Below are positions 37,659-46,776 of a stretch of DNA of 64,000 nucleotides, piece after piece. The notes below the pieces were generated by a model. The model searched no databases. It was not told the origin of the DNA and saw only the letters and a program-made list of their open reading frames with translations. This stretch comes from Sphingobacteriia bacterium 28-36-52 (lineage in GTDB: Bacteria > Bacteroidota > Bacteroidia > Chitinophagales > Chitinophagaceae): NCBI GenBank assembly GCA_002281575.1, contig NCGN01000003.1:1-64000 (forward strand), read 5' to 3'. Each line of letters opens with the position of its first letter. The stretch's first letter is position 1. The position numbers and the translations under genes were made by a program.

Positions 37659-38973
37659 GAGGCAAAAATACAGTATTATAATAACTCCCAATTTGCTCCC
37701 CCTGTTTTTGCCCATTTTCGATTGCTGCGCGATAATGAATTCCTCCATACATTCTACTCATACTTACTTCATTGGCTGCAGCTTTAATAGAAGAAAATGA
37801 CCTTTTCATTCCAAGGTATTTTAACTCCGTGGTATCAGTAAATGGAGTATTCGATCCAAAAACATTGGACAGCACAGTTGCTGCAGCAGCTGAAATAACA
37901 CTGTGTCCGCTGGTATACTCTGGAAAAGGAGGAGTTTGTAAATAAGGGTTCCATTCCGACTCTATATTTTCCCGAATCACCGTAATTGGTCTTACGGTTT
38001 TACTAGTGAACTTTTCTTCCCAAGTTGAAATGAATCCATCAAATATGGCAAGAGAAGTTAACGCAAACGCTTTAGCAATATCTAACTCAGTCTTTTTTGA
38101 TTGATTGGCTAGAATAATCGTGATTCCCATCCAATGACCTACTGGTGTTGTTTTTTTATTCGCATAAGTTAAATGTCCTTTGTGCTCTGAAACAAAAGGA
38201 TTGTCATCCCAATAACGGGCGATTGTTTTTTGCTCTTCGGTTAAAGTTTTACTCATTGCAAATAGCTCTTTAACTTCCTTATAATAAGGGCTATTGGGCT
38301 GCATGGAGAAAGCAGGTGGCCTTACTGGTTTAAACTGTGAGGCTGAATCTAGTAACATTGGTTTTATATACCTCCAATTGGGCTCAATTGCTTCTTCATA
38401 ATCAGGTGGTGTTTGTTGCCAAATTCCTGTTTCTTTTAAAACACTAAATTTAGGCATGCCTCTTGTAATTTTATACCCATCTTTTGATGCACGTTCCAAA
38501 ATAGTAGCAGCAACCTTTTCTCCCCAATCAATAGATGCTGTTTGAATTGCGGTTTCTAGATGTGCAAAGTTTTTGACCAATAGCGCCCTAGTTTTCTGGA
38601 TACTGTCTTTAGAAAAAACCAATGCCTCTGCCACTTTCATAAAAGCAATACCTGCAGAAAATGGATAATCAATCTTCAATGATGTATCTGCTTGATTGAT
38701 ACTCGAAAATCCTTTTAATTTAGGAAGCAGACTTTCATAACCTGAATTCATTGGTCGAAGGGCTTCATAAAAAGCTAAATTGCTGTACGCGTACATTCTT
38801 CCAGCAACAGGTGGATTATTGATATCGTAAACAATCACATCAGTTAGTTGCTGAACACAAAAGTTTTGCAGTTCAGCCCCTGAATAGGTTTTCACTTTTT
38901 CCGTTTTACAACCGAAAGAAATTGCAATAAGTAACACCAAAAACAATTGTATATTTTTTAGGAATGCATTCAT
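37642..38973 (-). CDS. Vanadium-dependent haloperoxidase / PAP2-fold lipoprotein
   Basis: The protein has 443 residues with a lipoprotein signal (ISFGC, Cys22). The three-part vanadate/phosphate site is KFTSKTVRP (Lys321, Arg328), YTSGHSV (His357) and SRMYGGIH (Ser406, Arg407, His413). The Asp usually found three or four residues after the last His is replaced (HYRAAIENG). Family members are either vanadium haloperoxidases or acid phosphatases; sequence alone does not tell which. The gene lies 4 bases after the VCBS lipoprotein gene, as a pair, and leads into QueD and the glycosidases. Confidence 0.85.
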   Translation of the reverse strand: MNAFLKNIQLFLVLLIAISFGCKTEKVKTYSGAELQNFCVQQLTDVIVYDINNPPVAGRMYAYSNLAFYEALRPMNSGYESLLPKLKGFSSINQADTSLKIDYPFSAGIAFMKVAEALVFSKDSIQKTRALLVKNFAHLETAIQTASIDWGEKVAATILERASKDGYKITRGMPKFSVLKETGIWQQTPPDYEEAIEPNWRYIKPMLLDSASQFKPVRPPAFSMQPNSPYYKEVKELFAMSKTLTEEQKTIARYWDDNPFVSEHKGHLTYANKKTTPVGHWMGITIILANQSKKTELDIAKAFALTSLAIFDGFISTWEEKFTSKTVRPITVIRENIESEWNPYLQTPPFPEYTSGHSVISAAAATVLSNVFGSNTPFTDTTELKYLGMKRSFSSIKAAANEVSMSRMYGGIHYRAAIENGQKQGEQIGSYYNTVFLPHDSGN

Positions 38974-38977
38974 TTTA

Positions 38978-41900
38978 TTAAGGTTGTATGGTTCTTGTTT
39001 TTTTAGTACCAGAAAAAATATCTACATATTTCATTTCTGGAGAAAGCAGCATATATCTGGATGATTGCGATAAAAAGCCCTGACCAAAATGATATTCCTC
39101 CTTTCGTTTTAACCCATTTTTAAAATGAATCATTGCATGTGTTTCTTGATCCTGTATTTTTAATGGCAGTTCCTTATTTACTGTCTGCTGAAATAATTTT
39201 ATGAAATCTCTGTTTTGACCTGCCACTAAACCAGCTTGTCCATTCACTACAAGCCCCGCTAATGCTCTTCCATTTGCTGGTGTATAAAATCCACTTTCTG
39301 CTATGGATAAGGTTCTAAACTTTCCTTTACCAAGATTCAATAATACTATCCCATTTAAAGCATCTTGTCTTCCTAAATAAGGTGACATTGCATATTCATT
39401 ACCCGTTGAAATTAAATCAACCCAGCCATCGTTGTTGACATCCTTGGGCAGGATTCCAAATATAGGCGCCAGCTGAATTGATGCTGGTAGTTCATGCATT
39501 TCAAAATTAAAATTCCCTTTATTTTCTATCCAGCTTGTTGGTAAATAATTTACACTAGCCCTATATGCATCTTTCAATTGATCTGCAGTTAATAATTGAT
39601 TCATATCGGTTTTAGCATAACCAGTATAATTAGGAAATCGTTCCTTCATTATACTCATTTCTCTTAACAATAGATCTCTACCCGCTAAAGGAAATTCTTT
39701 TTTTATACCACCTACTTGATCAACTATCCAATGACTAAAAATTACATCTAAACTAAAATTATTATCAAAGTCTTTTGCATATACATTTAATGGTTCCTCA
39801 TTGGAAGCATGCAAAAATGAATTGGTTCCAAAATTGCCGGCTATATAGTCTAAGTCGCCATCGTTATCCATATCAGCCGATACAATACTGTTCCACCATC
39901 CTTTATATGTATCTAATGGTGTTTTTATTTTGGTTAATTTGATTCCATCGTTTTTGAATACATCAATACTTCCCCATTCTTTGGTTATCATCAAATCCAT
40001 TTTCCCATCCGAATCTGCATCAGACCATATTGCTGCTGTTACCATTCCAATTTTTACCAATTCAGGTGCTACTTTATTCGTTACATCTGTAAATTGAACT
40101 TGACCTTTTTGTGAATTATTTTGATAAATAAAACTACTTGTTGGCATTGGATATCGGCCTGGTATTACTCTTCCTCCAATAAATAAATCGAGGTCTCCAT
40201 CTAAATCATAATCTGCAGCAACAACAGTACTTTTTGTCGCTCGATTATTGGTAAAATCAGTTTCCAATTCAGAAAAATTTCCTTTCCCATCATTCAAATA
40301 GAAATGGTCGGCATATGCTTTTGTTTGGGGTTGATTTTCTGCACCACCAGATACGATGAACAAATCTAAGTCGCCGTCTTTATCCGCATCTATTAATAAT
40401 ATTCCTGCATCATCTTGCAACTGTGGATTATTATTTCCTGGTAAAAATTTTCGAACAAATTTCCCTTTGGCTGTTTGAAAAAAAATGGATGCGTGAAAAG
40501 GGGAACCTCCTCCTGATACAATATCATCTAGCCCATCTCCATTTAAATCTCCTGTTGCTAAGGAGGGGCCATACTGAGTAAGTTTATGCAGCAAGAGTCT
40601 TTGAATATCAAAATCAATAAAATCTACTTCTGAAAAACCGTAGGTGATTCCTGCCTTTTGGGTAATATCTGTCAGGAACGATTCAATGTGAGTCGGCGGT
40701 TGTAATCCCCCCGAATCTAAAGCAGAAGTATACCCAATATTCATTTGTAGATTGGCTTGAATATTGGTTTTAAGGGTAGTCTTACCATCGGGCCATATTA
40801 CTCTTATTGAATCAATTACACTTTGTTTTCCAATACCAAAATGTATCGCTTGTTCAACACTGGAAAGATAACCACGGTAGGGAGAATATTCCATTACTTG
40901 ATGCTGACCTTTTGCATATAGATGTACCCATGCACCAAGGGCCATTTTATTTTGTGGTGTACCACTTAACAATATTCTTAAATAATTGTCGTGCTCTTTT
41001 TGTTGTTGTTGGGTATTTTCTAACAATGTAGCTGGCATATTGGTATTATTAATCACCAAATCCAAATCTCCATCTTTATCTAAATCGGCATAAGCCATTC
41101 CTGCTGAAAAACTAGGGCTATTAATTCCCCATTCTTTTGATTGATCAGTAAAATGCAAATCGCCATTATTCTTAAATGCATAATTACTGATTTTGACTTC
41201 TGGTAACTGTCTAAGCACTTCTTCTAATGGAGCATTGGCTACTGCATTCTGTCTATAAGCCATAAAGTCTTTATCAGACATGTCTTTGGGCAAACCATTG
41301 GTTACAAACAAGTCTTTAAACCCATCGTTATCCATATCCATTAAAAGAGGCGCCCAACTCCAATCGGTATGTGCTACCCCACTGAAATAAGCAATTTCAC
41401 TAAATGCTGGTCTTGAAATGGAATCATATCCCTTTGGAAGAAAACCTTGATTGAGTTGTAGCGTATTTCTTGGATACTGGTAAATATATCCATATCGATC
41501 ACTATTTTGAAATGTTTGATAACTAATATCGGAGTGCATCATTTTTTGACGATAATGATCGGCAGGCATCATATCTGTTTCAATAATATCTGCTAACCCG
41601 TCATTATTGATATCAGCAATATCATTACCCATTGCGTTTTTGCTGGTATGTTTTAAATAACGATCACATTGATCGGTAAATGTGCCATTTTGATTATTGA
41701 TATAAAGCACATTATTTGATAAATAATCATTGCTCACATAAATATCTTTAAATCCATCTTGGTTAATATCTGCAATACTGATACCCAATCCATGACCTTC
41801 TATCAAAATACCTGCCTGTTTAGAAACATCTTTATATACTGGATGACCTAGTATTGAATCAAAATTATTTTGTAATAATTTATCGGTATTTGGCCAAGAT

Positions 41901-42523
41901 CCATCTTTTCTAATCGGCCTAAACTCATTGGGATAGGTTCCATCTAAATCATTAATCAATAAATAAACGTCTACATCTTGGTCGTTATCGTAATCAAAAA
42001 ATGCAGCCATATGGGTATTAGAAGCATCTGCTAATCCATATTCCGCTGCTTGATCTTTAAACTCAGGAACACCTGTTTCTTTGTTTAATCCCTGATTAAT
42101 ATAGAGTATATTTTTTCTTTTATTGCTGTCGGGCAACACTGCCGCACAAACATAAATATCCATTAACCCATCGTTATTGATATCAATAATACTGGCTCCT
42201 TTACTCCATTTCCCATTTCCATCAACGCCTGCTTTTTGGGTAATATCTTCAAAAGTTAAATCGCCTTTGTTTAAAAATAATTTATTGGGCACTCGATTAC
42301 CAGTAAAGTAAATATCAGGTAAACTGTCGTTATTGAAATCTCCTATACCCACACCGCCCCCGTTATAGATATATTCATAATTGAGCACGTTTAGCTCTTG
42401 GGTTTCGATTATGGTATTTGAAAAAATCAATCCTGATTTTTCAGGCTTGATTTCCTTAAAGAGTGGACGTTTTTGATTGCAAGACAACAGGAAGAAAAAA
42501 GCAAGGAATATATAAGACTTCAT
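38978..42523 (-). CDS. VCBS/FG-GAP repeat lipoprotein with ASPIC/UnbV domain
   Basis: The protein has 1181 residues. The lipoprotein signal is MKSYIFLAFFFLLSC. VCBS blades with calcium loops run through both halves (GDFNNDSLPDIYF, DINNDGLMDIYVC, DLDKDGDLDLVIN, DYDLDGDLDLFIG). The ASPIC-like domain sits at about residues 540-620 (IRVIWPDGKTT). It is the third paralogue in the window and the first gene of the 42523-33510 operon, ahead of the haloperoxidase-like lipoprotein. A role in binding the substrate glycan or partner protein at the cell surface is inferred from the fold and operon. Confidence 0.9.
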   Translation of the reverse strand: MKSYIFLAFFFLLSCNQKRPLFKEIKPEKSGLIFSNTIIETQELNVLNYEYIYNGGGVGIGDFNNDSLPDIYFTGNRVPNKLFLNKGDLTFEDITQKAGVDGNGKWSKGASIIDINNDGLMDIYVCAAVLPDSNKRKNILYINQGLNKETGVPEFKDQAAEYGLADASNTHMAAFFDYDNDQDVDVYLLINDLDGTYPNEFRPIRKDGSWPNTDKLLQNNFDSILGHPVYKDVSKQAGILIEGHGLGISIADINQDGFKDIYVSNDYLSNNVLYINNQNGTFTDQCDRYLKHTSKNAMGNDIADINNDGLADIIETDMMPADHYRQKMMHSDISYQTFQNSDRYGYIYQYPRNTLQLNQGFLPKGYDSISRPAFSEIAYFSGVAHTDWSWAPLLMDMDNDGFKDLFVTNGLPKDMSDKDFMAYRQNAVANAPLEEVLRQLPEVKISNYAFKNNGDLHFTDQSKEWGINSPSFSAGMAYADLDKDGDLDLVINNTNMPATLLENTQQQQKEHDNYLRILLSGTPQNKMALGAWVHLYAKGQHQVMEYSPYRGYLSSVEQAIHFGIGKQSVIDSIRVIWPDGKTTLKTNIQANLQMNIGYTSALDSGGLQPPTHIESFLTDITQKAGITYGFSEVDFIDFDIQRLLLHKLTQYGPSLATGDLNGDGLDDIVSGGGSPFHASIFFQTAKGKFVRKFLPGNNNPQLQDDAGILLIDADKDGDLDLFIVSGGAENQPQTKAYADHFYLNDGKGNFSELETDFTNNRATKSTVVAADYDLDGDLDLFIGGRVIPGRYPMPTSSFIYQNNSQKGQVQFTDVTNKVAPELVKIGMVTAAIWSDADSDGKMDLMITKEWGSIDVFKNDGIKLTKIKTPLDTYKGWWNSIVSADMDNDGDLDYIAGNFGTNSFLHASNEEPLNVYAKDFDNNFSLDVIFSHWIVDQVGGIKKEFPLAGRDLLLREMSIMKERFPNYTGYAKTDMNQLLTADQLKDAYRASVNYLPTSWIENKGNFNFEMHELPASIQLAPIFGILPKDVNNDGWVDLISTGNEYAMSPYLGRQDALNGIVLLNLGKGKFRTLSIAESGFYTPANGRALAGLVVNGQAGLVAGQNRDFIKLFQQTVNKELPLKIQDQETHAMIHFKNGLKRKEEYHFGQGFLSQSSRYMLLSPEMKYVDIFSGTKKTRTIQP

Positions 42524-42668
42524 ACTGCGTTTTAACGGTTATTTTGATTAAAGTACTAAATTTATGGTTGTTGTTATAGTAAAAAGTCTTTTTAGAAGGA
42601 ATGAATAAACAATGTTCCACCTTTAATTAATTTTTAATGTGAAACAGATCACCCCCTATTAATTAATT

Positions 42669-44546
42669 ATGTTTCATAATTACAGAATTAAATATATACG
42701 TGCAATTGGAATACTCATTATAACCATTGGTTTTTTTAACCTAATCGGATGGCAATTTGATATCACATTATTAAAGAGTTTTTCCAGTGACATCACTTCC
42801 ATGAATCCACTCACTGCAATCACATTCATTGCAGCAGGCTTGTGGCTAAATTTTTATAAAGAAGAAAAGGCCAATAACAAAACAATTTTTTTGGGCATTT
42901 TTGTTTTACTAGTGGGTATTTTGCACTGTTTAGCCGATATTTTTTCTTTAGAGATTTTAAGATTCGATCATTTTATTTTTCAACACAAAGTTGAATCAAG
43001 TTATATCAACTCACATTTAGCTCCTACTACTGCTGTTTTGTTTGTATTAAGTGGGAGCATTATGATTAGTTCTCATTCGCAAAATAAATGGGTTCTAAAT
43101 TTCAGACAACTGTTAAGCATTATTGTTTTTGCTATTGGATATAGTTCTGTATTGGGTTACTTATATGGAAGAGATTCTGCTTATAGAGTAGAGGGTGTTT
43201 CAACCATTGCTTTAAGCACAGCAATCGTGTTTCTTCTATTGAGCCATGCTTTATTCTTATGTAATATCATGCATGGAATGCCTAAACTTTTTGCTTCTAT
43301 ATTAGAAGGCAGTGCACTTTTAAGAAGGGTCTCGTTCTTTATGTTAGTATTCCCACCATTTCTTGGATATTTTAGAATTTGGGGAGAAAAGAAAGGGTGG
43401 TATAGTAATGAGTTTGGCATAGAATTACATACCATCATTTTTACACTGGTCATTTTTATTCTAGTTTATTTTTATGCCAATTTGCTCAACAATAAGCAGC
43501 ACGCAAGTCTTGAATTAGAAAAGCAATTATCTGAAAGTGAAAAGAAATTTAAAAAACTGGTTGCTTCCCTAAGAGAAGGTGTTGCTAGCATAGACTATAA
43601 CGGGAAAGTAGTTTATTGCAATCCCAGTTATTGTACAATCTTAGGTTATTCGGAAGAAGAATTAGTTGGTAGTGTGGTTGTTGAAATGATTATCCCAATT
43701 GAAAAAAGGGCTGTCTTTTTGGAAAGACTAAAAAATAGAAAACAAGGTATTCAAGAAGATTATCAAACAGAAGTGATTCGAAAAGATGGGGAAAAAATAA
43801 TTATAGATATAAAATCAAATGCACTTTTTAATGAAAAAGGAGCAAGCGATGCCTATGTAGTTAGTATCACTGATATTACAGATGAAATAAGAAAAATAGA
43901 AGATATTAAAGCTTTCTCATCCATTGCTGCCCACGACTTAAACTCTCCCATTAATAAAATATTGACCGTTGTAGATTTAGTAGACCCTAATAGCTTAAAT
44001 GAAGAAAATAAAGAATTCCTTCAAATGGTTAGAACAACCATTGTAAGCATGAAAACATTGACCCAAGATTTATTGGCATTTTCAAGATTAGGCACACAAG
44101 CATTAGAAAAATCAAATGTAAATATTAATGAAATTGTACAGGATATCTGTAAACAACAATTACCACCCAATTTCACAGGTCAATTAAGCATTCAAAACTT
44201 ACCAGACGCAAAAGCAAATGAGGGCGCAGTTAAACAGTTATTCAATAATTTAATATCGAACGCATTTAAATATTCTTCTAAAAAAACAGTGCCAGAAATA
44301 GAAATAGGTTCCTATACAAAAGAGGGACAAACTTATTATTTCGTTAAAGACAATGGTGTTGGTTTAAACGAAGAGCAAATGAAAACCTTGTTTACTCCAT
44401 TCAAACGCTATCATAGCAAATTTGAAGGAAATGGTTTAGGATTAGCCATTGTAAAAAGAATCATAGATAAACATGGTGGAAATATTTTTGCTGAATCTGA
44501 TACCGATAAGGGCTTGACTTTAAGTTTCACCCTTTCTCCTTCATAA
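42669..44546 (+). CDS. Membrane-bound PAS sensor histidine kinase
   Basis: The protein has 625 residues. About eight hydrophobic helices occupy residues 10-270 and form an integral membrane sensor of unknown type. A PAS domain follows (about 295-410; VASIDYNGKVVYCNPSYC). The HisKA helix carries His422 in AAHDLNSPINK, and HATPase_c spans about 515-622 (NLISNAFKY, DNGVGL, GNGLGLAI). No receiver gene is adjacent. It is divergent from the VCBS operon (145-base gap) and convergent with galT, so it may sense a condition relevant to either. This is positional inference. Confidence 0.92.
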   Translation: MFHNYRIKYIRAIGILIITIGFFNLIGWQFDITLLKSFSSDITSMNPLTAITFIAAGLWLNFYKEEKANNKTIFLGIFVLLVGILHCLADIFSLEILRFDHFIFQHKVESSYINSHLAPTTAVLFVLSGSIMISSHSQNKWVLNFRQLLSIIVFAIGYSSVLGYLYGRDSAYRVEGVSTIALSTAIVFLLLSHALFLCNIMHGMPKLFASILEGSALLRRVSFFMLVFPPFLGYFRIWGEKKGWYSNEFGIELHTIIFTLVIFILVYFYANLLNNKQHASLELEKQLSESEKKFKKLVASLREGVASIDYNGKVVYCNPSYCTILGYSEEELVGSVVVEMIIPIEKRAVFLERLKNRKQGIQEDYQTEVIRKDGEKIIIDIKSNALFNEKGASDAYVVSITDITDEIRKIEDIKAFSSIAAHDLNSPINKILTVVDLVDPNSLNEENKEFLQMVRTTIVSMKTLTQDLLAFSRLGTQALEKSNVNINEIVQDICKQQLPPNFTGQLSIQNLPDAKANEGAVKQLFNNLISNAFKYSSKKTVPEIEIGSYTKEGQTYYFVKDNGVGLNEEQMKTLFTPFKRYHSKFEGNGLGLAIVKRIIDKHGGNIFAESDTDKGLTLSFTLSPS

Positions 44547-44575
44547 GAACTTGCTACCTAATAAATCAAATGTTA

Positions 44576-45619
44576 TTATTTATTAACTGAATAATGTATG
44601 GTTGGTAATCCTTTCAACGTTTTTGCCACTTGTTCTGGTGTAATATCTCTTTGAGGATTTGCCAACATTTCGTAACCAACCATAAACTTTTTAACTGTTG
44701 CACTTCTGAGTAATGGAGGATAAAAATGCATATGCCAATGCCAACCCTTATAGTCTTGATCATTCACTGGCATCTGGTGCATCCCAGCTGAATAAGGAAA
44801 AGAAACCTCAAAAAGATTATCGTATTTAATAGTGAGCGCTTTTAGGATAGAAGCGAAAGCCGCATCTTCGGCTGCTGTAAATTGAGTAATTTGTTGAATG
44901 GGTCTTTTTGATACAATCATCGTTTCATAAGGCCAAACAGCCCAATAAGGAACCAATGCAACAAAGTGTTCATTTTCTACTACAATGCGTTCTTTCTTTT
45001 GTAATTCTATGTCTAAATAAGCACTCAATAAAGTTTGCTGGTGTTGCAGAAAATATTTTTCTTGTTGTTCGGTTTCTTTAAACAACTCAACCGGAATTGA
45101 AGAGGATGCCCAAATTTGGCCATGGGGATGCGGATTGCTGCAACCCATGATCTCGCCTTTATTTTCAAATATTTGAATATACTTGATTGATTGATTTTCA
45201 GCTAGCAATATGAATTCGTCCTTCCAAAGTTGGATTACTTTCTGAATGTCTTCTTCACTCATTAGCGGCAGCGTTAAGCTATGATTGGGAGAAAAACAGA
45301 TTACCTTACAAATACCCGTCTCACTCTTACTCACTAATAGATCATTGATATTTTCCCCACCTTCTGGGGTGGAAGGCAATAGGGCAGAGAAGTCATTTGT
45401 AAACACAAAAGGGTTGGAATATTCGGGATTAATAGTTCCATCTGCTCTTTTATTACTTGGGCATAAATTACAGTTTTCATCGTAAGCTACTGGTTGAGTA
45501 GTAGGAACTGTTTCAACTTTTCCTTGCCATGGTCTTTTCATTCTATGAGGAGAAACCAAGACCCATTCTCCTGTCAAAATATTCAATCTAGTATGCGGAT
45601 GTTCTATACTGCTAAACAT
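44576..45619 (-). CDS. galT: Galactose-1-phosphate uridylyltransferase
   Basis: This Leloir-pathway enzyme transfers UMP from UDP-glucose to galactose 1-phosphate. The protein has 347 residues, the usual length. The uridylylated His is in SNPHPHGQIWA (His166), and the zinc-ligand pair CNLC lies at 50-53. The second half has MHQMPVND and HWHMHFYPP. It begins 2 bases after galK. In lacto-N-biose/GNB pathways a GalT also uses HexNAc 1-phosphates, so it could work with the kinase at 34835-35875 (inference). Confidence 0.96.
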   Translation of the reverse strand: MFSSIEHPHTRLNILTGEWVLVSPHRMKRPWQGKVETVPTTQPVAYDENCNLCPSNKRADGTINPEYSNPFVFTNDFSALLPSTPEGGENINDLLVSKSETGICKVICFSPNHSLTLPLMSEEDIQKVIQLWKDEFILLAENQSIKYIQIFENKGEIMGCSNPHPHGQIWASSSIPVELFKETEQQEKYFLQHQQTLLSAYLDIELQKKERIVVENEHFVALVPYWAVWPYETMIVSKRPIQQITQFTAAEDAAFASILKALTIKYDNLFEVSFPYSAGMHQMPVNDQDYKGWHWHMHFYPPLLRSATVKKFMVGYEMLANPQRDITPEQVAKTLKGLPTIHYSVNK

Positions 45620-45621
45620 AA

Positions 45622-46773
45622 TTAAATTATTTCTGTACCGTTCTGTATGGTTGCTATATAATAATCCAATGGCAATCCCATTGCTTCTTCATAAGCTGGT
45701 TTAATACTATTGATCAAGGATTCAATTTTGTCTTCTTGTACCAAGTTGATGGTACAGCCTCCAAACCCGCCACCCATCATTCTAGCACCAATGACTTCTT
45801 TTCGAGATCTCACAAAATCTACTAAGTAGTCTAATTCTTTACAACTTACTTCGTATTGTCTACTCAATCCATCATGGGTTTTAAACATACAATTACCCAG
45901 TGCTGGTATATTATCGTCTTGCAAAAATTGACAAGCCTGGTTCAAGCGTTCCATTTCGTCTACCACAAATCGACTGCGTTGGTACACTAAATCGTTAAAT
46001 GGTAATACATATTGATCAAGCATTTCTACAGTTGCATCTCTTAATGATTGTACTTCCGGATGATAGGCTTGAATCATTTCTACCGCCTGCATGCATTCTA
46101 AACGTCGCGTATTGTATTCAGAAGACGCCAATGAATGTTTTACATTGGTGTTTAATAACAAAATTTTTATCCCATCCAATTTGAAGGGAACATACTCATA
46201 TTCGAGTGATCGACAGTCTAATTTTATTACTTGATTTGCCTTACCCATCATTGATGCAAATTGATCCATGATTCCGCACATTACGCCAGCATATTCATGC
46301 TCGGCTTTCTGTGCCATTGCAACCATCGCCACACGCTCAATATTGGTTTTCAATAAATGATTCAATGCAAAAACAGTTGCGCACTCAACTGCAGCAGAAG
46401 ATGACAGACCTGCCCCGATGGGAACATTGCTTGTTAAGACTGCATTAAAGCCAGGCAATTGAATACCATGTTTCAAGAACTGAGCTGCACTACCTAAAAT
46501 ATAATTAGGCCAACTTACGTCTCCTATTGGTTTTAGTTCATCAACTGTAGTAGAAAATTTTTCATTTAAATCTAAAGCAGTCAAATGAATTTCTTGATCA
46601 TCTCTTAATGAAACCGCTAAATAAGCTGCTTTATCAATTGCGGCTGGCAATACAAAACCATTGTTGTAATCGGCATGCTCACCAATAATATTTACTCTGC
46701 CTGGAGATCGAACAATTACAGTAGGTTGATGATGGTATTGCTCAAAAAAATATTGGGCTAATTGGGTTTTCAT
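45622..46773 (-). CDS. galK: Galactokinase
   Basis: The protein has 383 residues and belongs to the GHMP family; it phosphorylates galactose at C1. The galactokinase signature GRVNIIGEHADYNNGFVLP is at about 24-43. The ATP loop PIGAGLSSSAAVE is at about 115-128. The C-terminal GHMP motif RMMGGGFGGCTIN is at about 338-351. It begins 3 bases after the sulfatase stop and is followed by galT after 2 bases, so sulfatase, galK and galT are one transcript. Confidence 0.97.
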   Translation of the reverse strand: MKTQLAQYFFEQYHHQPTVIVRSPGRVNIIGEHADYNNGFVLPAAIDKAAYLAVSLRDDQEIHLTALDLNEKFSTTVDELKPIGDVSWPNYILGSAAQFLKHGIQLPGFNAVLTSNVPIGAGLSSSAAVECATVFALNHLLKTNIERVAMVAMAQKAEHEYAGVMCGIMDQFASMMGKANQVIKLDCRSLEYEYVPFKLDGIKILLLNTNVKHSLASSEYNTRRLECMQAVEMIQAYHPEVQSLRDATVEMLDQYVLPFNDLVYQRSRFVVDEMERLNQACQFLQDDNIPALGNCMFKTHDGLSRQYEVSCKELDYLVDFVRSRKEVIGARMMGGGFGGCTINLVQEDKIESLINSIKPAYEEAMGLPLDYYIATIQNGTEII

Positions 46774-46776
46774 GGC

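Noticed and set aside
37659..37748. 30-residue N-terminal extension of QueD
   Set aside because: It lies inside the haloperoxidase-like gene, and its hydrophobic sequence does not fit a cytosolic enzyme of standard length.
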